Positions 20,501 through 28,636 of a stretch of 64,000 nucleotides of DNA are shown in pieces; position 1 is the first letter of the stretch; every line of letters starts with the position of its first letter. The notes beneath the pieces were generated by a model. It searched no databases and had not been told where the DNA came from. It worked only from the letters and a program-made list of their open reading frames with translations. Position numbers and translations under genes: made by a program. Source of the stretch: Sphingopyxis sp. LC363 (lineage in GTDB: Bacteria > Pseudomonadota > Alphaproteobacteria > Sphingomonadales > Sphingomonadaceae); assembly GCF_000756385.1 (NCBI RefSeq), contig NZ_JNFC01000007.1:1-64000 (forward strand), written 5' to 3'.

Positions 20501-21349
20501 CCATGGCTCGCTGACCGGTTCGCGATCGTCAACCTGCCGTCGGTCGAATCGCTGCGGATCGGCCGGCAGCGGCCGGAGAAGCGCGGTGCGCTGCCGCTCA
20601 TCGGCTATGGCGCCCCGGTGCTGGCCGAAGCCGGGGGCAAGCGTGCGGCGACCGCCGGACTGTCGCCGCAGGCGGGCCCTGCCGGTCCCGCGCTCGCGGA
20701 TCCCGCACGGTTGCGCGCGCTTCCGTCGCTTCCCGGGACCGAGGTCGAACTGAACGCGATGGCACAGGCGCTCGGCGCCGACGCGACGGCGATCCATCTC
20801 GGCGCGGAGGCGACCGAGACGGCCGTCCGCACAAACGACCGGCTGCGCGATGCGCGTATCGTCGCCTTTGCCACGCATGGCGTCCTTCCCGGCGAAATCG
20901 AAGGCTTAGCCGAGCCGGGGCTGATCTTCACCCCGCCGGGGCGCGCGACTTACGCCGACGACGGTATTTTGACCGCGGCCGAAGCCGCGGGGCTGGACCT
21001 GTCGGCCGAGTGGGTGATCCTGTCGGCATGCAACACGGGCACGACCGAAGGCCCCGGCGGCGGCGACGCATTGTCCGGGCTGGCGCGTTCTTTCCTCCAT
21101 GCCGGCGCCGACGCGCTCCTCGCGAGCCGCTGGCGGGTCGGCGACAAGGTCACCGCCGCGCTTACCGTCGAAACGCTTGTAAACGCGCGTCGAAACCCGG
21201 CCGGCGGTAAAGCGGCGGCGCTCCAGTCCGCGATGCGGGCGATCCGCACCGGCAAACGCGACGACGGATCGGCGGTCGAAGGCTGGACCAGCGACTGGGC
21301 GCACCCCGCCGCCTGGGCGCCCTTCACGCTGATCGCGACCGACGACTGA
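17591..21349 (+). CDS. Large exported TPR-CHAT protein (putative caspase-like peptidase)
   Basis: About 1252 residues. A hydrophobic export-type N-terminus (VVHCLCWLACITMMAQAG) leads into a long array of tetratricopeptide repeats (about 40-780), a coiled section, and a C-terminal CHAT domain (about 830-1252). The caspase-like dyad is His1096 in FATHG and Cys1147 in SACNTG, with LPSLPGTEVEL and SRWRVGD typical of CHAT. I propose TTG 17591, with GGGGAA upstream, because it places the signal peptide at the N-terminus. In-frame ATGs at 17354, 17405 and 17456 are alternatives, but they add a long polar leader and 17354 overlaps the receptor gene. It is possibly co-transcribed with the upstream receptor gene. 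Confidence 0.85.
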   Translation: MLRVVHCLCWLACITMMAQAGPLRARTAQTAPAGDSAVLSLIEARKYPEAETILRGRLRAHEAAGTMATAAAAGDGETLAFLLTMTKRAEEAEPLIRAAVRTRERLGDDRLTGRSLNRLASVLLERRRHVEAEAAARRAIDLLAAPGPADDRLVAAWGNLGRILEARDRLPDAIGAYDRGIAAGRRMPGEGDEVIAALQSLRADAEAALSAYRERTTAQRRKVAAAAETTAPDSTETARELYLLSLLLARQGEVDEATRTAEEAYAIQARTLGRDHADTRASLYQLATMLRREADARAATAAPDEHVAALPAETEADIRQLIDRGMFVRAETVVRARMNGRAEGARSAAAATDKELLANILYLTGRADTAEKLMRDALAIRERLGEPKAHSAALRRLALVLSARGEYDRAEAHARRAIELVEPLDSETRSLSAAWGTLGEILAGQRRRPEASAAMQKAIDHAKAALGDEDPFVIEEYNGFALNLEEMGDIAGAEAIYRRNLDLLVRTRGRGSLDTARTLALLSSNLDRQDKALEAEVRLRQAIAIRERHLGTANPDTLRSLGNLVGLLTKEGKYDEAGALQTRVIARRSVLPERNHEEGIADLGRMGAILAKEGRHDDAIAYQRRALALALDTLDPGHPYIAIASTALARSIARQDPASDEYVDLMREAVARARGERTRVLSAADVSGATAGERATAAALSDNDGSDRSGASVFALALTLYANHATAVRGEEAKLRAEAFRIAQDSTSSAATRALAGIVAREALGDTPLARLVRRQQDLAQDIRDLNQSLGKAMIGAADAAAIARSRIGVLGRELGAIEERLRRAYPDYARLAVPQSLSEEEVRRRLRPGEALLLVTEGELYDFTFVVTAEAAGWNAVPRMQSYLRGTIEAFRCEVDPKTCSGIWTASPLFDRRYAWDLYRFLVQPHEALLKDVKTLYVTTSGPLADLPFAAFITAEPQGEDTDAALAATPWLADRFAIVNLPSVESLRIGRQRPEKRGALPLIGYGAPVLAEAGGKRAATAGLSPQAGPAGPALADPARLRALPSLPGTEVELNAMAQALGADATAIHLGAEATETAVRTNDRLRDARIVAFATHGVLPGEIEGLAEPGLIFTPPGRATYADDGILTAAEAAGLDLSAEWVILSACNTGTTEGPGGGDALSGLARSFLHAGADALLASRWRVGDKVTAALTVETLVNARRNPAGGKAAALQSAMRAIRTGKRDDGSAVEGWTSDWAHPAAWAPFTLIATDD

Positions 21350-21443
21350 CCGCCTCGCACGCAGATCGAGCCCCGTCTGCCGCAAAATCCGATCCTCCGC
21401 ACAGCCGGGCCGGCGCTCGGTTCGGCGCGCGATCGGCGGAACG

Positions 21444-23657
21444 ATGCGCCGAGCGGCGGATTGGTGCCTCATGGAAATGCGCACGGGTCAAATGGCCTCC
21501 GCGGCCACATCGAGCTCGCCGCGATGGTTCGACCATCCCCGGCACTGGGCACGGAAAAGCTGGACTCCGGCCTGGCTTGAGAAGCGCCCGCGCCCGGTCC
21601 GCATCATTGTCCGCACGGCCGCGATCCTTCTGCTGACGCTATTTGCGATCTGGCTGATACTCTTCGTCACCAAAGGCCGGTTTCTCAAGAGCCCGTTCGA
21701 GCGCTTCGCAACGTCGCAGCTTGAAAGGCGGGTCGATGTGGGCGGCGATTTCCAGCTCTATTTCGCGCCTTTCGACATCAAGTTCTACGCCGAAGACATC
21801 CGCATCGCGAACCCCGTCTGGGCGCGTGAGAAGCAGTTTTTCGTTGCCCGAACCATCGATATGCGGATCGCTACGATCCCGCTGATCTTCGGGAGACGCA
21901 TCGTCCGCTTCGCCAATTTCGACGGCGCCAGAGTCGCTCTCGAATGGGATGCCGGAAACAGGCATAACAGCTGGACCTTCGGCGACCCCGATCGTCCGCC
22001 CCAGCCGCTCGACCTCCCCGTGATCCGCCGCGCCGCGATCGCGAACAGCGGCCTGTCCTATCGCGACCCGGGGCTGCGGCTGTTCGCCGACATCGGCTTC
22101 GAGACGGTGACATCGAGGAACACGCGGATCGAAGACGCGATCCGTTTCGGGGGCCGGGGGACGATGCGCTCCCAGCCCTTTAGCCTGTCGGGCAGCCTCG
22201 CCTCGCCGAACGAGACGATCGCGGGAGGGAAGAATGCGCTCACGCTGCACGCCGAAGGTCTTGGTAACACGCTCGATATATCCGGCACGCTGCGCGGCCC
22301 GACCGACATCGAGGGTGCCGAGCTCGATCTTAGTGCGCGCGGCGGCAATCTTTCGCGTATCTTCGATTTTCTGGGCGTCGCCATTCCCGACACCCGTGCC
22401 TACCGCCTGCGTTCCGCCCTCACCTATGAGGGTGAAGTCTGGAAGCTCACGGGGCTGAAAGGCATGTTCGGCGACAGCGACCTTGCCGGAAACCTTGCGG
22501 TCAGCCAGCCCAAGGGCCGCGTCTATCTCAAGGCCAATCTCGTCACCCGCTCGCTCAATATCATCGATGCGGGGCCGTTTGTCGGCTACGACCCCGAACG
22601 CCTCGACAGGATGGGAACCTCCGGCACGGTGCGGACCGAACAGGGCCGTCCGCGTATCCTTCCCGACGCACCGCTCCGTGTCGAGGCGATCAAGCGCTTC
22701 GATGCCGACGTGCGCTACCGCGTCACGAGAGTCCGCGCCGAAAGCTTTCCGATCAGCGATGTCGATCTCACCCTCGCGCTGAAGAACGGGTTGATGGAGC
22801 TCAAACCTTTCAATTTCGCCGTCGCGGGCGGCACGGTCAAAAGCGACATTTCGATCGACAGCCGCCCCGCGGTCGTGCGCACCGAATATGACATCCGCCT
22901 GTCCCCCACCAAACTCGGCGCCCTCCTCGCCCACTTCGGCACCGAAGAATCAGGGACGACGGGAACGGTCAGCGGGCGGGTGCGGATGGCGGGCTTTGGC
23001 GACAGCGTGCGCGAATCGCTTGCCACGTCGAATGGCCGCATCGCGTTCGTCATGCCGCGGGGCACCTTCTGGACGCGCAACATCCAGCTCGCCGAACTCG
23101 ATATCGGCACGTTCGTTCAGAAGATGTTCCAGGAAAAGCTGAAGAAACCGGTCGATATCAATTGCGGCGTCATCGCCTTCACCGTGCGCGGCGGCGTCGC
23201 TGCCGCCGATCCGATCCTCATCGACACGAAAAAGAATGTAATGCTCGGCCGCGGCGGCTTTTCGTTCCGCAGCGAGGCGATCGATATGGCGGTTCGCGCC
23301 GACGGCAAGACCTTCAGCCTTTTTTCGGGCCAGTCGCCGGTTGGCGTCGGCGGCTATTTCGCGGCGCCCAAAATCGATCCGATCAGCGACGAACTGGTGG
23401 GGCGCGCGGGCGCCGGGCTCGGGCTCGGTATTCTGGCGAGCCCCGTCGCCGCGATCGCGCCCTTCATCGACCCGGGCGATGCCAAGGCTGCCCAATGCGG
23501 CCCCGTCCTTGCGGGCGCGACCGCCAAGGCGCAGCGGACAGCCAAGGGCAAGCCGCGCGACGACGTCGGCAAGGGAACGACCGCCAAGTCGGAGGACGGC
23601 AAGCAGAATTCCGAGGGCCGGAAGGAACAGCGCAAGAAATTCCTCGGAATTTTCTGA
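21444..23657 (+). CDS. AsmA-family inner-membrane-anchored protein
   Basis: About 737 residues: a basic cytosolic N-terminus, one membrane helix (about 57-76, LLLTLFAIWLILFV), then a long periplasmic beta-rich region of the AsmA type (RIANPVWAREKQFF; IRFGGRGTMRSQPFSLSGSLASP; ELDLSARGGNLSRIFDFLG) and a Lys-rich C-terminal tail. AsmA-like proteins are thought to bridge the envelope and move phospholipids to the outer membrane. Possible ATGs lie at 21444, 21471 and 21492; none has a strong ribosome binding site. It follows the CHAT gene by 94 bp on the same strand. Confidence 0.85.
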   Translation: MRRAADWCLMEMRTGQMASAATSSSPRWFDHPRHWARKSWTPAWLEKRPRPVRIIVRTAAILLLTLFAIWLILFVTKGRFLKSPFERFATSQLERRVDVGGDFQLYFAPFDIKFYAEDIRIANPVWAREKQFFVARTIDMRIATIPLIFGRRIVRFANFDGARVALEWDAGNRHNSWTFGDPDRPPQPLDLPVIRRAAIANSGLSYRDPGLRLFADIGFETVTSRNTRIEDAIRFGGRGTMRSQPFSLSGSLASPNETIAGGKNALTLHAEGLGNTLDISGTLRGPTDIEGAELDLSARGGNLSRIFDFLGVAIPDTRAYRLRSALTYEGEVWKLTGLKGMFGDSDLAGNLAVSQPKGRVYLKANLVTRSLNIIDAGPFVGYDPERLDRMGTSGTVRTEQGRPRILPDAPLRVEAIKRFDADVRYRVTRVRAESFPISDVDLTLALKNGLMELKPFNFAVAGGTVKSDISIDSRPAVVRTEYDIRLSPTKLGALLAHFGTEESGTTGTVSGRVRMAGFGDSVRESLATSNGRIAFVMPRGTFWTRNIQLAELDIGTFVQKMFQEKLKKPVDINCGVIAFTVRGGVAAADPILIDTKKNVMLGRGGFSFRSEAIDMAVRADGKTFSLFSGQSPVGVGGYFAAPKIDPISDELVGRAGAGLGLGILASPVAAIAPFIDPGDAKAAQCGPVLAGATAKAQRTAKGKPRDDVGKGTTAKSEDGKQNSEGRKEQRKKFLGIF

Positions 23658-23764
23658 TCGCGGGGCGCGGCGCAGGCGAGCCCGGGCAACGCCTGGCCAA
23701 ATAGAACCGCTCCGACGCCGATATTTCCAGGTTGCCTTCAGCACCGTTTCGGGAATCATGCGTC

Positions 23765-25435
23765 ATGGCAATGAGGCAACAGAGCTTACGCACAACCTCG
23801 ACGCGGCGCTGGATCGTGCGAATTCTTATCTCGCTCCTTCTGGCAGCTGCGTTGCTGTGGCTGACCTCCAAACCGCAAATCGAAGCCGATTCCCGCCCGG
23901 TCCTATCGGAAGGTGCCTCGGCAGATGCACGTGGCGCAGCGGCTTTCCTGGGCGCGGGTTTCGGTGGCATCTCGATGGAATCGCTCGACTCCAGTGCCAT
24001 TCCCTGGCGGCTTGCAGCCGCTGCGTTGGTGCTTGACGAACGCCGCCGGAATCCGTCTGCCGCCATCGACCGGGCAACGGTGCGCAGCATCTTGAAGCGC
24101 TTCGGGTTCCTCTATCCAGCAACGATCGCGAACCTTCCCGCGGACCTTCGCCCGCGCGGGGGTGAGATGCCGCTGGGCATCACGCACGGCGCCATCGCGC
24201 CGATCGGCGGCACCAGGGTGGAAGTCGCCAACCTTGGGTGCGCGGCCTGCCATGCCGGCGTGACCTATGATGAAACAGGCGGCCCCCGGCCCGACCGGGC
24301 GTGGCTGGGCACGCCCAACAGCTCGATCGACCTTGAGGCCTATACGCAGGCGATATTCGACGCGACGCGCCGACACATCGGGTCCGAAGAGTTGCTGACC
24401 ACCGCCGCAACGCTCTACCCCGAAATGGGATGGCGCGAGCGGCAGAGCCTGCGCTGGCTGGTCATCCCGCTCGCGAAGCGACGGCTTGCCGCACTGGAGG
24501 GTCAACCGCGACCTTTGCCCTTTCCCAACGGATCGCCGGGCAGCACCAATGGCGTAGCAGCGCTCAAACACGCGCTTGGTGCGCCGCTTGCCGAAGGCGG
24601 GCCGGGCGATGACGGAATTGTTTCGGTGCCCGAGCTAGGCCGCCGGGAGTGGCGCAGCGCGCTGCTCGCCGACGGGGCCTATGCGCTGCCCGGCGTAAAG
24701 CCGGGCGCGACCGTCGAGGCCGACCTGACCGCCGAACGACTGCGCGAGCTGGCCGCGATCACCAGTTTCTTCACGGTTCCGAGCATGGGGGTCCATCCCG
24801 ACCGGGCGCAGCAAGGAATGGGGGATGCCGAAGCCGTTTTCGCTTGGCTGCGAACCTATCGACCGCAGCCCTTTCCCGGGGCAATCGATCATGCGGCGGC
24901 ACGGCGCGGCGCGGCGGTTTACCGGGCGCAATGCGCCGCGTGTCACGGAGATTACGCCATGAACGAAAGCGCGGCACCGCAACTCGTGCGCTTCCCGAAC
25001 TGGATCGGCGATGTCGGAACCGACCCGCTGCGCGCGCGCCTGTTCGATGCCGAGCTCCGGAAGGCTGTCGGCAATACCGGATATCGCAAGCTGATCGCCG
25101 TGAAGGCGGGGCGGGGATATGCCGCGCCGCCGCTGGCCGGTCTCTGGTCCTCCGCACCCTATTTGCATAATGGCTCGGTCACGAGCCTTGGCGCGCTGCT
25201 CGACCCGACGCAGCGTCAGGCGCGTTTCCTCGTCGGAGGGCATGCGCTCGATTTCGAAAGCGTCGGACTCCGTCTGGGACCCGCCGGCGCATATCCCGAC
25301 GGTTACCGCCCCTTTTCGACACCGCAGTGGACCGACACCACGCAGCCCGGGCGCGGCAATGGCGGACACCTGTTCGGAGCCGGGCTGACGGCTGCCGACC
25401 GGCAAGCGCTCATCGAATTTCTGAAGCGGCTCTAG
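23765..25435 (+). CDS. Membrane-anchored diheme cytochrome c (RoxA/peroxidase-like family)
   Basis: About 556 residues with an N-terminal membrane helix (IVRILISLLLAAALLWL) and two c-type heme motifs, CAACH in GCAACHAGVT and CAACH in AQCAACHGDY. The C-terminal signature PPLAGLWSSAPYLHNGS with later GNGGHLFG is typical of the diheme family that includes bacterial peroxidase relatives and the rubber oxygenase RoxA. The substrate is unknown; it probably acts in the periplasm. ATG 23765 is preferred over the frame start at 23732. Its TAG overlaps the convergent nitroreductase-like gene stop in a shared CTAG. Confidence 0.8.
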   Translation: MAMRQQSLRTTSTRRWIVRILISLLLAAALLWLTSKPQIEADSRPVLSEGASADARGAAAFLGAGFGGISMESLDSSAIPWRLAAAALVLDERRRNPSAAIDRATVRSILKRFGFLYPATIANLPADLRPRGGEMPLGITHGAIAPIGGTRVEVANLGCAACHAGVTYDETGGPRPDRAWLGTPNSSIDLEAYTQAIFDATRRHIGSEELLTTAATLYPEMGWRERQSLRWLVIPLAKRRLAALEGQPRPLPFPNGSPGSTNGVAALKHALGAPLAEGGPGDDGIVSVPELGRREWRSALLADGAYALPGVKPGATVEADLTAERLRELAAITSFFTVPSMGVHPDRAQQGMGDAEAVFAWLRTYRPQPFPGAIDHAAARRGAAVYRAQCAACHGDYAMNESAAPQLVRFPNWIGDVGTDPLRARLFDAELRKAVGNTGYRKLIAVKAGRGYAAPPLAGLWSSAPYLHNGSVTSLGALLDPTQRQARFLVGGHALDFESVGLRLGPAGAYPDGYRPFSTPQWTDTTQPGRGNGGHLFGAGLTAADRQALIEFLKRL

Positions 25436-26409
25436 AACAGGACAGCGTCGATCGGCAGACGGGCCCGGGCAAAGCCGGGTCCCGAACGCCGGCCGACGCG
25501 AAAGGCGCTGACCAGCCGCTGTCCGGCGGCGATGCCATGGGTTGAAGCGACATGCGACGCCGCCCGCGGATCATCGGCCAGCGCGGCGAGCACCGCCGCA
25601 CCCATCCCTGCCCGCTCGATGCCGAGCCACAGGCGGAGAAAATGCCGGCCGCTTTCGAAAGGCGCTTCGACGACGGGACGGTGAAACAAGATGACCGCCG
25701 CCGCCGCCGCCACCTTGGCGCCCTCTGCCAGCAGCGCTGGTGCAACGCGCAGGCGATCGAGCGGACTGAAAAGCGGCCCCAGCACCAGATTCGCGCCGAT
25801 CGCCTCGACCGGCGACAATGCCATCGCTTCGGCATTCAACCCGTCGCGCGCCCAACAGGGATGACGCCGCCGCAGCCGCATCCAGCCAAGCAGCTCGCCG
25901 CGAAAGGCGCCGTCGCGCATGAAACCATAGCTGGCGGCGTCGAATTCCCGCCCGAGCAGGGCAAGCGCGTCGGGTGCCGTGACGATGGTCGCATCGGCGC
26001 CTGCGAACTGCTGGACCGCCGCCCGATCGGCCTCGGTCGGGACGAGAAAATTTCCGCGCCAGGATGCCCGTTTACCGAGCCATCCGGCCAACGGGTCGAC
26101 GTCAGCGCCGCGATCGAACCGGTATCGCGCGATGGCCCGCAGCCCGGCGCCAAGGTCCGGAAGGCCCCTCCGTTCCTCGACAACATGCCAACCCTCGCGC
26201 GAGGCTGCGATTCGCAACGCTTCAGCGGCGGCGCCCAGACTGATGGCGGCATCGTTGCCGGTCGGATCGCCGACCGCCAGCCGGCGCGACAGATCTTCGG
26301 CGAGCAACAGCGAATTGTCCTCGATCCGCCAACGCGCGGGTTGGACATTGTGGACACTCGGTGCCGTGATCGCGTCTTCGACCAGCCGTCGCAATATCGC
26401 TTTGGTCAT
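25432..26409 (-). CDS. Acg/MoeY-type nitroreductase-like protein
   Basis: A 325-residue protein. The N-terminus (EDAITAPSVHNVQPARWRI) matches the FMN-binding start of Acg-type nitroreductases, and the middle MRDGAFRGELLGWMR...HPCWARDGL and LGIERAGMGAAV segments are typical of that branch, known from mycobacterial Rv2032 (Acg) and the C-terminal half of Rv1355c (MoeY). Most such proteins bind flavin but lack a known substrate. It is the last gene of the five-gene operon, and its ATG overlaps the GNAT gene stop (ATGA). The open frame continues far upstream, but that part is a shadow of the GNAT gene. Confidence 0.75.
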   Translation of the reverse strand: MTKAILRRLVEDAITAPSVHNVQPARWRIEDNSLLLAEDLSRRLAVGDPTGNDAAISLGAAAEALRIAASREGWHVVEERRGLPDLGAGLRAIARYRFDRGADVDPLAGWLGKRASWRGNFLVPTEADRAAVQQFAGADATIVTAPDALALLGREFDAASYGFMRDGAFRGELLGWMRLRRRHPCWARDGLNAEAMALSPVEAIGANLVLGPLFSPLDRLRVAPALLAEGAKVAAAAAVILFHRPVVEAPFESGRHFLRLWLGIERAGMGAAVLAALADDPRAASHVASTHGIAAGQRLVSAFRVGRRSGPGFARARLPIDAVLF

Positions 26410-27500
26410 CCGAGCGTCTTTCGGAACAGGTGCAGCTGGTGAAGAGGTTCTGCGCCCAACTTCTCCATCTGGCGCAGGCTTGCAGCATTTTCGTCGGCGA
26501 TCCAGGTGATGCCCAGCTGCCTGTAATGAGCGGCGCGCAGCTGGCGGATCGTGCGCGCGAGCATCGCGCCCATCAAGCCGCGACCGTGCCGATCGCGCAC
26601 GATCGAATAGAAGATGATGACCGCGCGGCGGCGGCGGAAACGGAATCGCAGGAAATGCCATAGCGTGAGCGGCCCGATGCGCGAACGGGTCGCGCGCAGA
26701 AAGCCGTTGAGGTCGGGGATGCAGATGATCGTGCCCACCGGTCGGCCATCCTCCATCAGCACCGACGACAGGCGCGGGTCGAGAATTGCGCTCATTTCGC
26801 CCGCCTGGAACGCGAACTCTTCCTCCGTCAACGGCACGAACATCGGATTCTGCGCGAACCCGTCGTTGAGCACCGCCCGCGCATCCTCCATGCGCTCCGG
26901 GAAACTGCGCCGCTCGATCGGGGCAAAGCTGTAGGCCCCGCTTGCGACGGGCTCCTCCGACGGCGATGCGGCGCGTTCGAGGTCGAGCTCGAAAGTCGTC
27001 ATCGGAAAAAAGGGTTCGAACCCGTTCGCTATCAGCAGCCGGGGCAGATGCGGCGGCCCGACGACCATGTCGGTATATCCGCGCCGCGAGAAGCCGCCGG
27101 TCATCACCCCGCATTGTTGCATGGCCGTAAGATTGAAGTTGCCGACCAGTTCGGAAAGGCCGTGCCTTCGCGCAAAATCCTGCGCCGCGCCCAGCAGCGC
27201 GGCCGCGGCTTCGGCGTCGTCGGCGCAGTCGAAGAAGCCGAATTGCGCGCGTTTCCACCCATGTGCCGCATTCGACTGGCCATGCACATGCGCGACGATC
27301 CGCCCTATCGGACGCCCGTCGCGATGCGCCGTCCAGAATGCGAACGGATTTCCGGCAGTCCACAACGGGTTCTTCGCCGTTTCGAGCATGCGGAAAATGT
27401 CGCCCTTCATCGGCGAAACATAGCCAAGCGCGTCATCATAGGCGTTGAAGGGCGCGTCGAAAAAGGCCTGTGCATCGCCCGAACGAAGCTCGATCGTCAT
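26406..27500 (-). CDS. GNAT-like N-acetyltransferase
   Basis: A 364-residue cytosolic protein with two GNAT-like halves. The C-terminal half shows a recognisable acetyl-CoA loop (IFYSIVRDRHGRGLMGAMLARTI), preceded by the substrate-side strand GRPVGTIICIPDLNG and followed by ITWIADENAASLRQMEKLGAEP, a classical GNAT motif B. The N-terminal half has GRPIGRIVAHVHG, WKRAQFGFFDC and a GNFNLTAMQQCGVMTGGF segment seen in large GNATs of unknown substrate. Both ends overlap neighbouring genes by 4 bp. The substrate is unknown. Confidence 0.8.
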   Translation of the reverse strand: MTIELRSGDAQAFFDAPFNAYDDALGYVSPMKGDIFRMLETAKNPLWTAGNPFAFWTAHRDGRPIGRIVAHVHGQSNAAHGWKRAQFGFFDCADDAEAAAALLGAAQDFARRHGLSELVGNFNLTAMQQCGVMTGGFSRRGYTDMVVGPPHLPRLLIANGFEPFFPMTTFELDLERAASPSEEPVASGAYSFAPIERRSFPERMEDARAVLNDGFAQNPMFVPLTEEEFAFQAGEMSAILDPRLSSVLMEDGRPVGTIICIPDLNGFLRATRSRIGPLTLWHFLRFRFRRRRAVIIFYSIVRDRHGRGLMGAMLARTIRQLRAAHYRQLGITWIADENAASLRQMEKLGAEPLHQLHLFRKTLG

Positions 27501-28636
27501 GCCGCGCCCTCCAGCAACCTTGCCGCGAGTTCGAGTTCTTCGTCGAGCGCGGCTTCGGATAGGCCGCCGGCAGAAACGGCGAGAAAACGCGGCGGCCGTT
27601 GCGACAGGCGGATCAGGTGGCTTGCGGCATAATGGCCGAGCAGGTCGGCGGCGGCATCCGCGAGTGCGGGGTCGTCAGGCACGAGCCCGCCGTTGATCAG
27701 GCGATGTTCGGCAAGCTGTTCGATGACCGCTGGCGGATAGTCCGACAAGGCATCGCCTTCGACCAGCACGCCGCGATCGAGCAGTGGGTGTGCCGCAAGC
27801 ATCGCACTGCGGCGATGCTCGACCCCCACCAGCGTCGAAACGAGACCAGCTCGTGCATCATCGTCCAGGGCGAAACGCTCGATCAGCAGCAACAACGCCG
27901 CGCCCGCGGTCGCGCAGGCGACGATCGGTAGCATTTCGATCCCGAGGCCGGGCGGCGCCAACAGCGCCAGCGCGACAATGCCGCCCCCGCCGAGCGCGAG
28001 GAGCAGGTCACCGAACAGCTGCCGCGGTCGCCCCTCGGCCGCCACGAGCCGCGACGTCGCGAGGATCAGGATCAGCACCGCAAACGCACCGCCGCGAACC
28101 GAGAGGTGGGGAAACAGTCGCTGAAAATCGGTCAGGACGAGCGGCATTGCGAGCAGCAGCGCGATAACGAAAAGATCGGCGGCGCGCCGCTCCGACAACG
28201 AAAGCTCGCCGCGACCGCGCATCAGCATGACGATCACGGCGATCATCGCCAACATCTGGAAAGCGGCGAGCGCCGCGATCGCGGCGCCGCTCCACACCAG
28301 CCCGAAGGTGACCGCAAGAACCGAGAAGCCGATCGCTCCGACGAGCGCAGCCAGTTTGACGGCGCGTGGTGCGTGGCGACGAACGAGCTCTTCGGCGAGG
28401 CGGAGCATGGCGACAGGCAGCCACGCGGCTGCGATCATCACGAGCGAGGCGACCGGCGGCACCATCCACGCGGCGTATACCAGTCGCAGCAAGAGGAGCG
28501 CCCCGACCAGCCCGTACACCAGCCGCAGCCGCGCCGCGACGGGCGAACGCCGCGCAACCGCCGCGATCCCCCGCCGCGCGACAAGCACTGCAGCGAGCGC
28601 GATGAGCGTCAACAGGATCGCTGGCGACAGGGTCAC
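27497..28636 (-). CDS. Polytopic membrane protein of unknown function in the ThiF operon
   Basis: A 379-residue protein. About nine hydrophobic segments fill residues 1-255 (for example LSPAILLTLIALAAVLVA, GFSVLAVTFGLVWSGAAI and MLPIVACATAGAALLLLI). A soluble C-terminal domain of about 120 residues follows (DDDARAGLVSTLVGVEHRRS to the end), probably cytosolic. I recognise no transporter or enzyme family. Start GTG 28636 overlaps the ThiF stop (GTGA), and its own stop overlaps the GNAT start (ATGA). The tight coupling implies it works with the enzymes around it, perhaps exporting or sensing their product. Confidence 0.75.
   Translation of the reverse strand: MTLSPAILLTLIALAAVLVARRGIAAVARRSPVAARLRLVYGLVGALLLLRLVYAAWMVPPVASLVMIAAAWLPVAMLRLAEELVRRHAPRAVKLAALVGAIGFSVLAVTFGLVWSGAAIAALAAFQMLAMIAVIVMLMRGRGELSLSERRAADLFVIALLLAMPLVLTDFQRLFPHLSVRGGAFAVLILILATSRLVAAEGRPRQLFGDLLLALGGGGIVALALLAPPGLGIEMLPIVACATAGAALLLLIERFALDDDARAGLVSTLVGVEHRRSAMLAAHPLLDRGVLVEGDALSDYPPAVIEQLAEHRLINGGLVPDDPALADAAADLLGHYAASHLIRLSQRPPRFLAVSAGGLSEAALDEELELAARLLEGAA

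Noticed and set aside
25431-25436. CTAG shared by convergent stops here and at 63901-63904, considered as a processing site
   Set aside because: CTAG is simply what two overlapping TAG stops produce; nothing further supports a function.
25432-27363. A 643-codon open frame that includes the nitroreductase-like gene and runs through the GNAT gene
   Set aside because: The upstream half is Arg/Ala/Gly-rich text typical of a shadow frame in high-GC DNA, while the GNAT frame has clear motifs. The real start at ATG 26409 gives the standard 4-bp overlap.
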